From Fortiea contorta PCC 7126 (GTDB taxonomy: Bacteria > Cyanobacteriota > Cyanobacteriia > Cyanobacteriales > Nostocaceae), in NCBI RefSeq assembly GCF_000332295.1, contig NZ_KB235930.1, forward strand, positions 186,895-250,894: 64,000 nucleotides of DNA, in the 5' to 3' direction. The notes below the pieces were generated by a model. The model was not told where the DNA came from, made no database searches, and was given only the letters and a program-made list of their open reading frames with translations. Shown one piece after another: positions 43,802-53,249 of this stretch (position 1 is the stretch's first letter; each line of letters starts with the position of its first letter). The translations under genes and the position numbers were made by a program.

Positions 43802-44944
43802 CTATACCTCCCGCATTCCTAAACCAAGGACAATTGCTAAACCAGAGCGTTGTGGAGTCGGATATTTTTCCTCATCCACCCCTATCGATAAAGCTGCTAT
43901 GGGGTCAATTTGAGTGGTCGGTAAACTCAATCTTTGAGTAAAAAACTCATCTAAACCTTGTAATCCACCTCCAGGCCCAGCGAGTAAAATCTGTGCTACC
44001 TCCAAGTTTTCATTTTGATTCAGATAAAAGTCGATGGAGCGCCGCAATTCGTCCGTAATTTCATTGGCTACTCTCAGTATGGCCGCCATTCCCGGATTAG
44101 CTTCAGTTATCCCAGTTTTCCCATCATCCATAGGAGTTGGGACAATAATCATTCCCTGTAACAGTTCCATATCTCGTGATGTCGGTAAGCTCATCGCCCT
44201 TGATAGAGCAGTTTGCATTTGATAAGTACCTATGGGTATCGTCCGCGAAAACTGAGGTACACCGTTAACAATAATGGCTATTTCCGAACTGTCGAACTCG
44301 ATATCAACTAACACCGCTGCTTCTTGTGGTCCCAATTGTCGCAATTGTTCACGAATTGTCCGCAGCAAAGCAAAACTGTTAATTTCTAAAACATCAATTT
44401 GTAATCCTGCTAGCTCAAATGTGCTGATATATGTATCTGTCACCTCCTTACGAGTAGCTACTAAGAGAACTTGCACTTTTTCGATACCATCTTCGTCTAC
44501 AAAGTAGTTAAGTTTCTGATAATCAACATCAGCTTCCTCACGGGGATAAGGTAAATATAAACTGGCTTCATGGTTCAAAACCATATCACGCAGTTCTTTG
44601 TCATCTAACTCCGCAGGTACGGGGATTAAACGGACAACCGAATCTCTTCCAGGGACACCAGTCGCCACGCGAGAAGCCTTGATTTTGCTGTCAGCGAGCG
44701 CCTGCTGAATTAATTCAGCGACGCCGCCAGGGTCGTTAATTTGACCATCGCTAATCAGTCCTTCGGGAACAGTTACTGATGCTAATGCTTCTATTTTTAA
44801 GCCTTGACGCTGTTTGCGTAGCTGAACTATATTCACCCGTTCTGGTGCAAGTTCAATACCGATTCCTTTATGAGATTTGCCAAACAAACTATTGAAACTT
44901 TTCACCACAGTTTTGCTCGCTGAACTGCTAAGTTGAAAAATCAA
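43802..44944 (-). CDS. pilM: Type IV pilus assembly ATPase-fold protein PilM
   Basis: 380 residues with the actin/FtsA-like fold. GIGIELAPERVNIVQLRKQRQGLKIEAL is the first phosphate strand, AAVLVDIEFDSSEIAIIVNGVPQFSRTIPIGT the second, and ILLAGPGGGLQGLDEFFTQRL the adenosine loop; EASLYLPYPREEADVDYQKL is also typical. It is cytoplasmic and binds the PilN N-terminus. First gene of the pil cluster. A separate pilP lipoprotein gene is not present, as is usual in cyanobacteria (family knowledge). Confidence 0.94.
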   Translation of the reverse strand: MIFQLSSSASKTVVKSFNSLFGKSHKGIGIELAPERVNIVQLRKQRQGLKIEALASVTVPEGLISDGQINDPGGVAELIQQALADSKIKASRVATGVPGRDSVVRLIPVPAELDDKELRDMVLNHEASLYLPYPREEADVDYQKLNYFVDEDGIEKVQVLLVATRKEVTDTYISTFELAGLQIDVLEINSFALLRTIREQLRQLGPQEAAVLVDIEFDSSEIAIIVNGVPQFSRTIPIGTYQMQTALSRAMSLPTSRDMELLQGMIIVPTPMDDGKTGITEANPGMAAILRVANEITDELRRSIDFYLNQNENLEVAQILLAGPGGGLQGLDEFFTQRLSLPTTQIDPIAALSIGVDEEKYPTPQRSGLAIVLGLGMREV

Positions 44945-45068
44945 ATGATATAGTGTTTCTCGTTCTAGTGAGGTACATTTGGTTGAGGTTAGGGATTAGG
45001 AACTAGAGGCTAGTTTGTAAGTGTTATGTCTTTTTCCTAAAGCTAGTAAAAAGCCAAACATCCCAAAA

Positions 45069-45117
45069 CCTTCATACTTCATCCTTCATCCTTCATACTT
45101 CATCCTTCATACTTCAT
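45069..45117 (+). repeat. CTTCATCCTTCATAC-type tandem repeat
   Basis: Six to seven CTTCATAC / CTTCATCC octamers in a row, in the gap upstream of the sugar-binding lipoprotein gene. An in-frame extension of that gene reads through this repeat, which argues against the upstream start. Confidence 0.85.
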
Positions 45118-45185
45118 TTGACCTTATAATCTCGATAATTCTGCATAACCTTTTCACCGTAGGCAAGCGTAAAAATACGAGTAAA

Positions 45186-46484
45186 ATGTTTAAAATTCAA
45201 AAACTCCAGAAATTCACCATTTGGGCAATACTTGGTTTATTAACTAGCTGGATTGTTAGTTGTAGCACAGGTAATGTTGACTCAAGCACAAAATCAGCTG
45301 CTGTTGGCGGTGCGAATATTGAGTTTTGGACAATGCAACTCCAACCTCAATTTACTGACTACTTCCAAAGCCTGATTGCGACTTTTGAATCACAAAACCC
45401 AGGTATAAAAGTAAAATGGGTTGATATACCTTGGACGGCGATGGAGAACAAAATCTTAACAGCTGTCTCCGCAAAAACGCCACCTGATGTTGTTAATCTC
45501 AATCCGGATTTTGCTTCTCAACTTGCAGGGCGAAATGCTTGGCTGGACTTGGATACAAAAGTTTCCCCAGAAGTACGTTCTTCATATTTGCCAAATATTT
45601 GGCAAGCTAGTACGCTAAATGGTAAAAGCTTCGGTATTCCTTGGTACCTCACCACACGGTTAACCATTTATAACACTGATTTATTAAAACAGGCAGGCGT
45701 CAGTAAAACCCCCAGTACTTACGCGGAATTAGCACAAGTAGCCCAGCAAGTTAAAGATAAAACAGGAAAATATGCTTTCTTTGTGACTTTTGTACCGCAA
45801 GATTCCGGTGAAGTGTTGCAATCTTTTGTACAAATGGGAGCTACTTTAGTTGATACTGCAGGGAAAGCGGCTTTTAATTCTCCCCAAGGGAAAGCAGCTT
45901 TTCAATATTGGGTAGATTTGTATAAAAAAGGACTACTCCCTAGAGAAGCTTTAACCCAAGGACATCGCCATGCGATAGATTTATATCAAGCGGGAGAAAC
46001 CGCCTTATTAGCTTCAGGGCCGGAGTTCCTCAAGACTATAGCTAATAATGCTCCGAAAATAGCACAAAATTCGGCGATCGCACCTCAACTCACAGGCGAT
46101 ACAGGTAAGAAAAATGTCGCAGTGATGAATATCGTCGTTCCCCGCGAAAGCAAACAACCAGACGCTGCGGTCAAATTCGCTCTCTTTGTCACCAATGACG
46201 AGAATCAATTGGCTTTTGCGAAAGCTGCTAATGTTCTACCATCGACAGTCAAAGCATTATCAGATAGTTACTTTAAGGATGTTTCAACCAATGCTTCCTC
46301 AGTGGAAAAAGCCCGTTTCGTCAGTGCTCAACAATTACAACAAGCAGAAATTTTGACCCCACCTTTAAAGGATATTAAAAAGCTGCAAAAAGCAATTTAT
46401 GAAAATTTGCAAGCAGCAATGTTAGGGGAAAAAACAGTAGATAAAGCTGTAGAAGATGCAGCGCAACAATGGAACAATAGATAG
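45186..46484 (+). CDS. Sugar ABC transporter substrate-binding lipoprotein
   Basis: 432 residues from ATG 45186. The frame opens earlier (45021), but the extra part is coded by tandem repeats, and only the later ATG gives a lipoprotein signal peptide (LLTSWIVSC, lipid on the Cys near residue 24). The mature part is a family 1 solute-binding protein: IEFWTMQLQPQFTDYFQSLIATFESQNPGIKVKWVDIPWTAMENKILTAVSAKTPPDVVNL, FGIPWYLTTRLTIYNTDLLKQAGV, then GKAAFQYWVDLYKKGLLP, LLASGPEFL, VAVMNIVVPRESKQPDAAVKFALFVTNDENQ. It should bind an oligosaccharide or glycerol phosphate. No permease or ATPase is adjacent; a MalG-like permease lies 3.4 kb away on the other strand. Confidence 0.9.
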   Translation: MFKIQKLQKFTIWAILGLLTSWIVSCSTGNVDSSTKSAAVGGANIEFWTMQLQPQFTDYFQSLIATFESQNPGIKVKWVDIPWTAMENKILTAVSAKTPPDVVNLNPDFASQLAGRNAWLDLDTKVSPEVRSSYLPNIWQASTLNGKSFGIPWYLTTRLTIYNTDLLKQAGVSKTPSTYAELAQVAQQVKDKTGKYAFFVTFVPQDSGEVLQSFVQMGATLVDTAGKAAFNSPQGKAAFQYWVDLYKKGLLPREALTQGHRHAIDLYQAGETALLASGPEFLKTIANNAPKIAQNSAIAPQLTGDTGKKNVAVMNIVVPRESKQPDAAVKFALFVTNDENQLAFAKAANVLPSTVKALSDSYFKDVSTNASSVEKARFVSAQQLQQAEILTPPLKDIKKLQKAIYENLQAAMLGEKTVDKAVEDAAQQWNNR

Positions 46485-46493
46485 GGAATAGGG

Positions 46494-46521
46494 AATAGGG
46501 AATGTCCAGTTCCCTATTTTT
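46494..46521 (+). terminator. Terminator after the sugar-binding gene
   Basis: AATAGGGAA (46494-46502) and TTCCCTATT (46510-46518) form a perfect 9-bp stem with a 7-nt loop; five T run from 46517 to 46521. It lies 10 bp past the stop and between convergent genes, so it may also serve folC. Confidence 0.8.
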
Positions 46522-46535
46522 CATCCAGGTTTAAT

Positions 46536-47849
46536 CTAAAATTTTTCTGCACTATTTTCTATTTCCAAAAAATGCCCGATTAAATATAGAGAACCGCACA
46601 ATACAACTAAATTGTTTGTGTTAGCAAACGCTGCTGTTAATCCGGAAAACAAGTCTGGATAAGATTGACAAAAACTCAAGTTTGGGCAAACATTCATAGC
46701 CAATTTAGCTAATTCCTTGGGGTTGGCTGATCCATTGTTGGGTATGGGTACAAGCAACAATCTTTCGCCATTTCGCAGTAAGGCTTGAAAAATTTCTGCA
46801 TGGTCTTTATTTGCCATCATTCCTATTACCCAAGTTATCGATGATGTATCTAAGGTATCGACATAATCGCGTAATACTTGGGCACCTGCAGGGTTGTGAG
46901 CACCATCTAATAATAATTTATGCTGTTTCCAAGTCAACCATTGAATCCGTCCTGGCCATTTAGCTTTTGCCATACCGTTAATGATGGCTGATTCGCTGAT
47001 TTGCCAACTTTGTTTTTGCAGAATTTCTAATGCGGCTAAAGCTAATGCTGAATTAGTTAATTGAATTTTTCCCTGTAAAGGTAGAGGATATTTAATTGTT
47101 TCTGAATCAGTCAATTTTTGATACTCAGCCCATCCTGTGTCAAGTTGGCGAGCAGGTTGAGGGGTAAAGATTGGGCAATTTAATTTCAGAATAAGCGATC
47201 GCACTACTTTTTGTGCTGATTCTGGCAAAGGCCCAATCACCGCAGGACATCCAGCTTTGAGAATTCCTGCTTTTTCTCCGGCAATATCAGCAATGGTAGG
47301 GCCGAGTTGTTGTGTGTGATCCAGGCTAATAGAAGTAATAATTGTTACTAATGGTTGCGGACAGACATTAGTCGCATCTAAACGCCCTCCCAGTCCCACT
47401 TCTACCACAGCTACATCGACTTGTTGCTGGGCAAAATATAGCCAAGCTGCAGCGGTGACTACCTCAAACTGAGTTGGGGATTCCTCCTCAGCAGCAACAG
47501 CTTCTGTCACCTGCAGTATTAATTGCGAGAACTCATCACATGTAATTGGCTGTTCATTGATGCAAATGCGTTCTGTCCAATCCACAAGGTGAGGAGAAGT
47601 GTAACGCCCTGTACGATAACCCGCTTGTGTCAGCACAGCAGAAAGATAAGCGCAGACAGAACCTTTACCATTAGTACCAGCAACATGAATAGTCGGTACT
47701 TGGTGATGGGGATTACCGAGATTTGCCAATAATTTGTTGATGCGCGCAAGTCCTAGATTAATACCAAAGCGCTGAAAAGGGTTGAGGAGTGAGTCGATAT
47801 TCACAGTTAGGGATTGGGGTAGGGCTAATTCAAAGTCAGGAAAGCACAA
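46536..47849 (-). CDS. folC: Dihydrofolate synthase / folylpolyglutamate synthase
   Basis: A 437-residue Mur-ligase-type enzyme that adds glutamate to dihydropteroate and to folates. Marks are LNPFQRFGINLGLARINKLLANLG, the P-loop HVAGTNGKGSVCAYLSAVL, YTSPHLVDWTERICIN, VVEVGLGGRLDATNV, TSISLDHTQQLGPTIADIAGEKAGI (Lys/His carbamate region) and LLDGAHNPAGAQVL. Length is normal. The other folate gene in the window (folE) is 8 kb away. Convergent with the sugar-binding gene. Confidence 0.94.
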   Translation of the reverse strand: MCFPDFELALPQSLTVNIDSLLNPFQRFGINLGLARINKLLANLGNPHHQVPTIHVAGTNGKGSVCAYLSAVLTQAGYRTGRYTSPHLVDWTERICINEQPITCDEFSQLILQVTEAVAAEEESPTQFEVVTAAAWLYFAQQQVDVAVVEVGLGGRLDATNVCPQPLVTIITSISLDHTQQLGPTIADIAGEKAGILKAGCPAVIGPLPESAQKVVRSLILKLNCPIFTPQPARQLDTGWAEYQKLTDSETIKYPLPLQGKIQLTNSALALAALEILQKQSWQISESAIINGMAKAKWPGRIQWLTWKQHKLLLDGAHNPAGAQVLRDYVDTLDTSSITWVIGMMANKDHAEIFQALLRNGERLLLVPIPNNGSANPKELAKLAMNVCPNLSFCQSYPDLFSGLTAAFANTNNLVVLCGSLYLIGHFLEIENSAEKF

Positions 47850-47946
47850 TTAATACCAATTTATAAAAAATGTGATTCTACTTCACCACCAGAGTACACA
47901 GATTGTGGCATAATAAGCCGATCGCATAAACTACCTGCTATTAGTC

Positions 47947-48978
47947 GTGCAATATAACGAATCGCTCAACGATATTGCGGCTGCGTTGCAACAGCCGGCG
48001 GATCTAAGCTTTGAATTACCAGATCCGGAAGATGAACAGATTCCGGAGTCAGATTTTCAGCAGCAGTTGGACATAGCATGGCAAGTATGCGATCGCTTTG
48101 ACTTACAAACGGAAATTTGGCGGGGGCGAATTTTACGGGCGATCCGCGACAGAGAGAAGAAGGGCGGTGATGGTAGAGGTACGGGCTTTTTGCACTGGCT
48201 CAAAGAGCGAGAAATCAGCAAAAGTCAGGCTTATTCTTGGATTCAACTCGCAAACAGTGCTGATACCCTTTTAGAAGAGGGTCGATTAGCACCAGAATCG
48301 GTGAATAACTTCAGTAAACGCGCCTTTGTGGAAACCTCCAAAGCCGCTCCAGAAGTACAACAAATGGTGAGTGAAGCCGCCCAAAAAGGCGATCGCATCA
48401 CCAGACGCGAAGTCCGACAACTCACCGACGAATGGACAGCGATGTCTTCTGATTTACTCCCTGAGCCTGTGAGGGCAAAAGCCGCAGATAATACCCTGCC
48501 GCCGCGCTACATTGCCCCTCTGGTGAAGGAAATGGAAAAACTGCCAGAATCTCACCAAAAGTCCATACAAAAGGAAATAGCCGCCAATCCGGAGGTAGAT
48601 ACTCTCAAACAAGTCACAACAGAAGCGCGTTGTTTAGCAAAATATCTCAAATCTGCAGCCCAAGTCCAAGCTCTGAACGCAGAGGATGTGGACATTGAAA
48701 CAGCTTTAGAAGAAGCTCAACGCATCGGCTGTTTAAGCGTCGCTGCAGATTTGGTAAATCAAGCCTCCCAAATAGAACAAACCGTAGCCAAGTTGTACAT
48801 GACTTGGAAACGTATCGGTAACTTAGCAGATAGATTATACGTTGATACTGGTGCGAGTACACCCAACTTGCGATCGCTCCTCAGTTGCATCGAACCCCTA
48901 GGAGGCGAAATCATGGAACTGCAATTAAGTGGTGCTGTGGAACATACAATCAGGTTGCAAATTCAAGAAACGAATTAA
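47947..48978 (+). CDS. Unknown protein with DUF3102-like N-terminal segment
   Basis: 343 residues from GTG 47947. An acidic leader (residues 1-38) is followed by FQQQLDIAWQVCDRFDLQTEIWRGRILRAIRDREKKGGDGRGTGFLHWLKEREISKSQAYSWIQLANSADTLLEEG (about 38-112), which resembles DUF3102/ParB-linker-type DNA-binding helices: a long helix, then a W-L-K...S-x-x-x-A-Y turn. The middle contains ITRREVRQLTDEWTAM, a second possible helix-turn-helix. The C-terminal half is helical with no family I know. A chromosome- or plasmid-partition-like or phage-type regulator is a possibility, but only by resemblance. Divergent from folC. Confidence 0.7.
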   Translation: MQYNESLNDIAAALQQPADLSFELPDPEDEQIPESDFQQQLDIAWQVCDRFDLQTEIWRGRILRAIRDREKKGGDGRGTGFLHWLKEREISKSQAYSWIQLANSADTLLEEGRLAPESVNNFSKRAFVETSKAAPEVQQMVSEAAQKGDRITRREVRQLTDEWTAMSSDLLPEPVRAKAADNTLPPRYIAPLVKEMEKLPESHQKSIQKEIAANPEVDTLKQVTTEARCLAKYLKSAAQVQALNAEDVDIETALEEAQRIGCLSVAADLVNQASQIEQTVAKLYMTWKRIGNLADRLYVDTGASTPNLRSLLSCIEPLGGEIMELQLSGAVEHTIRLQIQETN

Positions 48979-48989
48979 TTCCCTATTCC

Positions 48990-49817
48990 CTATTCCTGTT
49001 CTTCATCACCAAAATCCGGCTCAACACCGAGGGCGCGTAGTTGCGCTGCTAATCTTTCTGCTCGTCGCCTTTCTCTTTCGGCGCGTTGTCTTTCCCTTTC
49101 AGCTTGTTGTCTTTCAATCTCCGCTTGTTGTCGTTCGATTTCGGCTTGCTCTGCGGGTGTGAGTACCCAACTACCAGAAGAATCATACCACCGCAACCAT
49201 TGCCGCTCGATGCCTTGATACACACCACTCCAAAGCCCTAAACCTAGCTGAATGTGATTGAGCCAGATACGCCCCTGATTGATTTCTAACTCGATGTAGC
49301 TACTACCTTGTAACTGAAAAACCTTTAATTGGTCAGTGTAGCGGTCAAAAACTATGTAATATGGAACTCTGAGAATTTGTTCATAGACTTCCCACTTAGT
49401 CGGGGGTTGGCTAGCGTCTCGTAAAGTTTGTCCCAAATCTTCTTTTTCTGTTCCTGGTGAAAGCAGTTCCACCACCACAAAGGGATTCACCCCTTCTTGC
49501 CAAATTACATAACTCAGTCGCAGTTCTTGTTGCTCATACAACTTCGATACACCAACAACCGCGAACCAGTCAGGACGTTTGTACCACAAGGGATGACGAA
49601 CATCATAGTAAAGATTTAAATCTGTGCCAATAAATACCTGGTTTTCTGGGAAATTAGCAGGACAAAAGGTTTCACGTAGTAGCTGCGGTTGTAAAAGATG
49701 AAATTCATCAGGCAAACCGGGTTCCTCTGGGTCTTCGCTAGGAAGATCATACATTGTAGGTAAGTATTCTTTGGGGGGACGCGGTGGGTCGGTTTGATAC
49801 ATAACGGCTACTAGCAA
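48990..49817 (-). CDS. Uma2-family PD-(D/E)XK nuclease-like protein
   Basis: 275 residues. The DUF820/Uma2 core (about 35-200) has NQVFIGTDLNLYYDVRHPLWYKRPDWFAVVGVSK (active Asp in RPDW), NPFVVVELLSPGTEKEDLGQT (Glu in VVEL) and PTKWEVYEQILRVPYYIVFDRYTDQL. The C-terminus (about 205-265) is a charged coiled coil of AEIERQQ/AERERQR repeats, common in cyanobacterial members. The family is very abundant in cyanobacteria; cellular role unknown. Convergent with the 343-aa gene, 11 bp apart. Confidence 0.88.
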   Translation of the reverse strand: MLVAVMYQTDPPRPPKEYLPTMYDLPSEDPEEPGLPDEFHLLQPQLLRETFCPANFPENQVFIGTDLNLYYDVRHPLWYKRPDWFAVVGVSKLYEQQELRLSYVIWQEGVNPFVVVELLSPGTEKEDLGQTLRDASQPPTKWEVYEQILRVPYYIVFDRYTDQLKVFQLQGSSYIELEINQGRIWLNHIQLGLGLWSGVYQGIERQWLRWYDSSGSWVLTPAEQAEIERQQAEIERQQAERERQRAERERRRAERLAAQLRALGVEPDFGDEEQE

Positions 49818-49881
49818 GAGGGGAAGTAGTCAACCTGAGTACTATATTGCTATTGTGACAGGCTGCTCATAAAGCGATCGC

Positions 49882-50703
49882 TTAATTTTTAATCCCTGTT
49901 GTCGCAATCCCTTGAAGAAATTGCCGTTGACCAATGAGGAATAGTACCATCACAGGTACTGTGGCAATTGTTACCGCCGCCATCATCAAAGGCCAGTTGT
50001 TGGTAAATTGTTCTTGAAACTCTGCTAACGCTAACTGTACTGTCCTTAACTCCGGTCGCGTGGTAAACACCAAGGGTTTAAATAAATCGTTCCATTCACC
50101 GATGAAGGTGAATAAAAACAGCGTTACTAAGGCGGGACGAGCCAGAGGTAACATCACTCGCCACAAAATTTCCCATCGATTTGCACCATCAATGGCGGCC
50201 GCTTCCTCTAATTCCACAGGAATTGTTTGGAAATATTGACGTAACAGAAAAATCCCAAAGCCGTTGACAGCGGTGGGTAAAATTAGCGCGCCGTAAGTGT
50301 TGATGAGGTGTCCCCACTTCAATACTAAAAAAATCGGAATCACCAGCAACGGAAAGGGAATTACCAAAGTTGCTAAGACAATCAATAGCAGCGCCTGTCT
50401 ACCTCGAAACTTCAGCCTTGCAAGGGCGTAACCAGCTAAGGCCGAAGTGATAATTTGAAACGCCGTCACAGCGATCGCTACCAAGGTAGAATTAGCAAAC
50501 GCTAACAAAAACTTACCCCGCTGCCATGCTTCGCGGTAATTAGCCACAGTCCAGTTATTTTTGAGCAAAACTTCTGGAGTCGCCCCTGCAGGCGCAAAAG
50601 ATGTGAAGAAGACCACGATTAAGGGCAGTAAAACTATCGCCGCCCCCAACACTAGCACTCCTACACTCAAAAAATCGCTGTATTTCCAGTTAGATTTTGT
50701 CAT
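49882..50703 (-). CDS. Sugar ABC transporter permease (MalG type)
   Basis: A 273-residue inner-membrane permease with six helices. The EAA loop that docks to the ATPase is EAAAIDGANRWEILWRVMLPLARPAL (about 175-200). SPAGATPEV-type periplasmic loop (FTSFAPAGATPEVLLKNNWTVANYREAW) and FNDLFKPLVFTT near the C-terminus fit MalG/UgpE relatives. The MalF-type partner permease and the ATPase are not in the window. The lipoprotein at 45186 may be its binding protein, but opposite strands and 3.4 kb of other genes separate them. The HIP1 palindrome AAGCGATCGCTT lies right at its 3' end. Confidence 0.9.
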   Translation of the reverse strand: MTKSNWKYSDFLSVGVLVLGAAIVLLPLIVVFFTSFAPAGATPEVLLKNNWTVANYREAWQRGKFLLAFANSTLVAIAVTAFQIITSALAGYALARLKFRGRQALLLIVLATLVIPFPLLVIPIFLVLKWGHLINTYGALILPTAVNGFGIFLLRQYFQTIPVELEEAAAIDGANRWEILWRVMLPLARPALVTLFLFTFIGEWNDLFKPLVFTTRPELRTVQLALAEFQEQFTNNWPLMMAAVTIATVPVMVLFLIGQRQFLQGIATTGIKN

Positions 50704-50737
50704 TTGTTATTTTCCCTAGCTCCACGACGCCACTTTA

Positions 50738-50774
50738 CGCCAGTCCGACTGGCGCTTGTACCCGCTATTACAAG
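50738..50774. promoter_or_regulatory. Two abutting hairpins in the ado / permease divergent region
   Basis: CGCCAGT-CCG-ACTGGCG (50738-50754) is directly followed by CTTGTA...TACAAG with an 8-nt loop (50755-50774). The patch is more GC-rich than its surroundings. On the minus strand it is the 5' leader of the permease gene, 35 bp before its ATG; on the plus strand it is about 200 bp before ado. Confidence 0.5.
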
Positions 50775-50978
50775 GCTGGTTCCTTCACTGGGGGTATCGC
50801 CAAGACCGCAAACAAGGAGCCTATTCCCAAATAACTAGAACATCTTCCCCAGCAACAGCTAATCTATAACATAGTGGCTGATTAAGTTAAATTAAATCAC
50901 AGCGATCGCTACCCTAAATTTCTGGGGTCGATTAAATTTCGGTATCAAATGATTCACATTTACAGGGGTGAACATAAC

Positions 50979-51674
50979 ATGCAGCAGATGACAACTCAAT
51001 CTGACATAGATTTCCACAGCGAAATATACAAAGACGCTTACAGCCGCATTAATGCCATTGTGATTGAAGGGGAACAAGAAGCCCATGAAAATTACATCAA
51101 ATTGGCTGAATTATTACCCGACTCCCAAGAAGACCTGATCCGTCTCTCCAAGATGGAAAGTCGCCACAAGAAAGGATTTGAAGCTTGTGCACGCAATCTA
51201 CAAGTGGTGCCGGATTTGGCATTCGCCAAAGAGTTTTTTGCTGGCTTGCACGGCAACTTCCAAACAGCAGCAGCAGCAGGTAAAGTAGTCACATGCTTGC
51301 TAATTCAGTCTTTGATTATTGAGTGTTTTGCCATAGCCGCATACAACATTTACATTCCCGTAGCTGATGATTTTGCCCGCAAAATTACAGAGGGAGTGGT
51401 AAAAGATGAATATAGCCATCTCAACTTTGGAGAAGTTTGGTTAAAGGAAAACTTTACTACAGCCAAAGCAGAACTCGAAGAAGCAAATCGTCAAAACCTA
51501 CCTATTGTTTGGCAAATGCTCAACAAAGTAGCAGGCGATGCTCAGGTTTTAGCAATGGAAAAAGATGCTTTAGTAGAAGACTTCATGATTCAATACGGTG
51601 AAGCTTTGAGTAACATCGGCTTCACTACCCGTGACATCATGCGCCTGTCAGCCTACGGACTCTCAGCCGCATAA
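50979..51674 (+). CDS. ado: Aldehyde-deformylating oxygenase
   Basis: 231 residues from ATG 50979. The start is fixed by AGGGGTG at 50964-50970 and by the residue numbering of the iron ligands; an upstream ATG at 50949 adds ten residues. A ferritin-like diiron enzyme that turns fatty aldehydes into alkanes plus formate. All six ligands are present at E32, E60, H63, E115, E144 and H147, the positions known for this family. Cytoplasmic. The gene for its substrate source, aar, follows 270 bp downstream, as in most alkane-producing cyanobacteria. Confidence 0.97.
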   Translation: MQQMTTQSDIDFHSEIYKDAYSRINAIVIEGEQEAHENYIKLAELLPDSQEDLIRLSKMESRHKKGFEACARNLQVVPDLAFAKEFFAGLHGNFQTAAAAGKVVTCLLIQSLIIECFAIAAYNIYIPVADDFARKITEGVVKDEYSHLNFGEVWLKENFTTAKAELEEANRQNLPIVWQMLNKVAGDAQVLAMEKDALVEDFMIQYGEALSNIGFTTRDIMRLSAYGLSAA

Positions 51675-51739
51675 AACTTCCCATGGGGGCAACAAATTCG
51701 GTCGCCCCTGATGTATATTACGTTTTGTGTAATCTTTTT
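51674..51739 (+). terminator. Possible terminator after ado
   Basis: GGGGC...GCCCC (about 51685-51707) is followed by ATTAC-GTTTTGT-GTAAT-CTTTTT (51716-51738). The second, short hairpin has the T-tail. A weak or partial stop between ado and aar would let their levels differ. Confidence 0.45.
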
Positions 51740-51754
51740 AAGAGTTACACCAAT

Positions 51755-51782
51755 TTGGAAAAAAGAATGCAACAGATACAAA
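51755..51782 (+). repeat. 28-bp dispersed repeat, copy 1
   Basis: Begins TTGGAAAAAAGAATGC and ends ACAGATACAAA. Its exact reverse complement lies at 60331-60358. Both copies sit shortly after a gene end. Confidence 0.85.
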
Positions 51783-51816
51783 TCTGAAAACCCAGATAGA
51801 GTCTAGCTTTCTTCAT

Positions 51817-51873
51817 TACGAATTACGAATTACGAATTGCAAATTACGAATTACGAATTACGAATTACGAATT
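51817..51873. repeat. Tandem ATTACGAATT 10-bp repeat
   Basis: About five to six near-exact ATTACGAATT units, one with GCAA in place of ACGA, in the ado-aar spacer. Confidence 0.85.
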
Positions 51874-51944
51874 GGTACTAGTTATCGTCTTTTAACCCAC
51901 CGATTCCACGCTTTCGACGCAGCACGCGCCTGATACATCAATAC

Positions 51945-52964
51945 ATGTTTGGTCTAATTGGACATCTGACTAGTTTAGAACACGCTCAAGCAGTAGCTCA
52001 AGAATTGGGCTACCCAGAATATGCCGATCAAGGGCTAGATTTTTGGTGCAGTGCCCCGCCACAAATTGTTGATAATATCACCGTCACTAGTGTAACTGGG
52101 CAAAAAATTGAGGGACGGTATGTAGAATCTTGCTTTTTGCCGGAAATGTTGGCAAATCGTCGCATTAAGGCAGCGACTCGCAAAATTCTCAATGCTATGG
52201 CCCATGCTCAAAAAAATGGTATAAACATCACGGCTTTGGGTGGGTTTTCGTCAATCATTTTTGAAAACTTTAACTTAGAGCAGTTTAGCCAAGTCCGTAA
52301 TATCAAGCTAGAGTTTGAACGCTTCACCACAGGGAACACGCACACAGCCTACATTATTTGTCGGCAAGTAGAACAAGCATCTAAGCAATTAGGAATTGAT
52401 CTCAAAAGCGCGACTGTTGCCATCTGTGGAGCTACTGGGGATATTGGTAGCGCCGTCACCCGCTGGCTAGATGCAAAAACAGATGTCAAAGAACTATTGC
52501 TAATTGCGCGTAACCAAGAGCGTCTCTTAGAGTTACAAGCCGGACTGGGACGGGGTAAAATTATGGCTTTGGAAGAAGCATTGCCCCAAGCTGATATTGT
52601 AGTTTGGGTTGCCAGTATGCCCAAGGGTGTAGAAATCGACCCCACAATTTTGAAACAACCAAGTCTACTAATTGACGGTGGCTATCCTAAAAACTTAGCA
52701 ACGAAAATTCAGTATCCGGGTGTGCATGTACTCAATGGTGGGATTGTAGAACACTCACTGGATATTGACTGGAAAATCATGAAAATCGTTAACATGGATG
52801 TGCCAGCACGCCAGTTGTTTGCTTGTTTTGCGGAATCAATGCTTCTGGAATTTGAGAAGTTATATACGAACTTTTCTTGGGGCCGTAATCAGATTACCGT
52901 AGACAAAATGGAGCAGATTGGTCAAGTGTCAGTTAAGCACGGATTTAGACCATTGCTAGTTTAA
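51945..52964 (+). CDS. aar: Long-chain acyl-[ACP] reductase
   Basis: A 339-residue NADPH-dependent enzyme that reduces fatty acyl-ACP to the aldehyde used by Ado. The Rossmann motif is [18 protein letters not shown] (about 158-175). The acyl-accepting Cys294 is in [11 protein letters not shown], the position known for the family. [14 protein letters not shown] at the N-terminus and [20 protein letters not shown] in the middle are typical. Follows ado, precedes accA. Confidence 0.97.
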   Translation: MFGLIGHLTSLEHAQAVAQELGYPEYADQGLDFWCSAPPQIVDNITVTSVTGQKIEGRYVESCFLPEMLANRRIKAATRKILNAMAHAQKNGINITALGGFSSIIFENFNLEQFSQVRNIKLEFERFTTGNTHTAYIICRQVEQASKQLGIDLKSATVAICGATGDIGSAVTRWLDAKTDVKELLLIARNQERLLELQAGLGRGKIMALEEALPQADIVVWVASMPKGVEIDPTILKQPSLLIDGGYPKNLATKIQYPGVHVLNGGIVEHSLDIDWKIMKIVNMDVPARQLFACFAESMLLEFEKLYTNFSWGRNQITVDKMEQIGQVSVKHGFRPLLV

Positions 52965-52969
52965 GGCAG

Positions 52970-53205
52970 GGAGCAGGGAACAGGAAGTGTGGGAAGAGGG
53001 GGAGGTGTGGGAAGAGGGGGAGGTGTGGGAAGAGGGGGAGGTGTGGGAGGAAGGAGAAGACGGGGAAGATTACAAGCGTAAGCATAAATTCTTCAATTCT
53101 TTTTCTCCCCACACTCCCCACACTCCCCACACTCCCCACACTCCCCATCACCCCACCTCCCCATCACCCCACCTCCCCATCACCCCACCTCCCCACACTC
53201 CCGAC
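52970..53205. repeat. G-arm / C-arm hairpin repeat, copy B
   Basis: The left arm has GTGTGGGAAGAGGGGGAG units (about 52984-53048). The core (53048-53092) holds AAGGAGAAGACGGGGAAGAT and AGCATAAATTCTT, nearly the same as in copy A. The right arm has CACTCCCCA 9-mers and then CCCCATCA/CCCCACCT octamers (53105-53200). It fills the aar-accA gap. Confidence 0.85.
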
Positions 53206-53249
53206 ACCCAATGCCATATCCCCCATTCCCAATTCCCCAATATTAAACT

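Noticed and set aside
45021-45185. Upstream ATG start for the sugar-binding protein
   Set aside because: The extension is a translation of CTTCATCC repeats and would bury the lipoprotein signal peptide.
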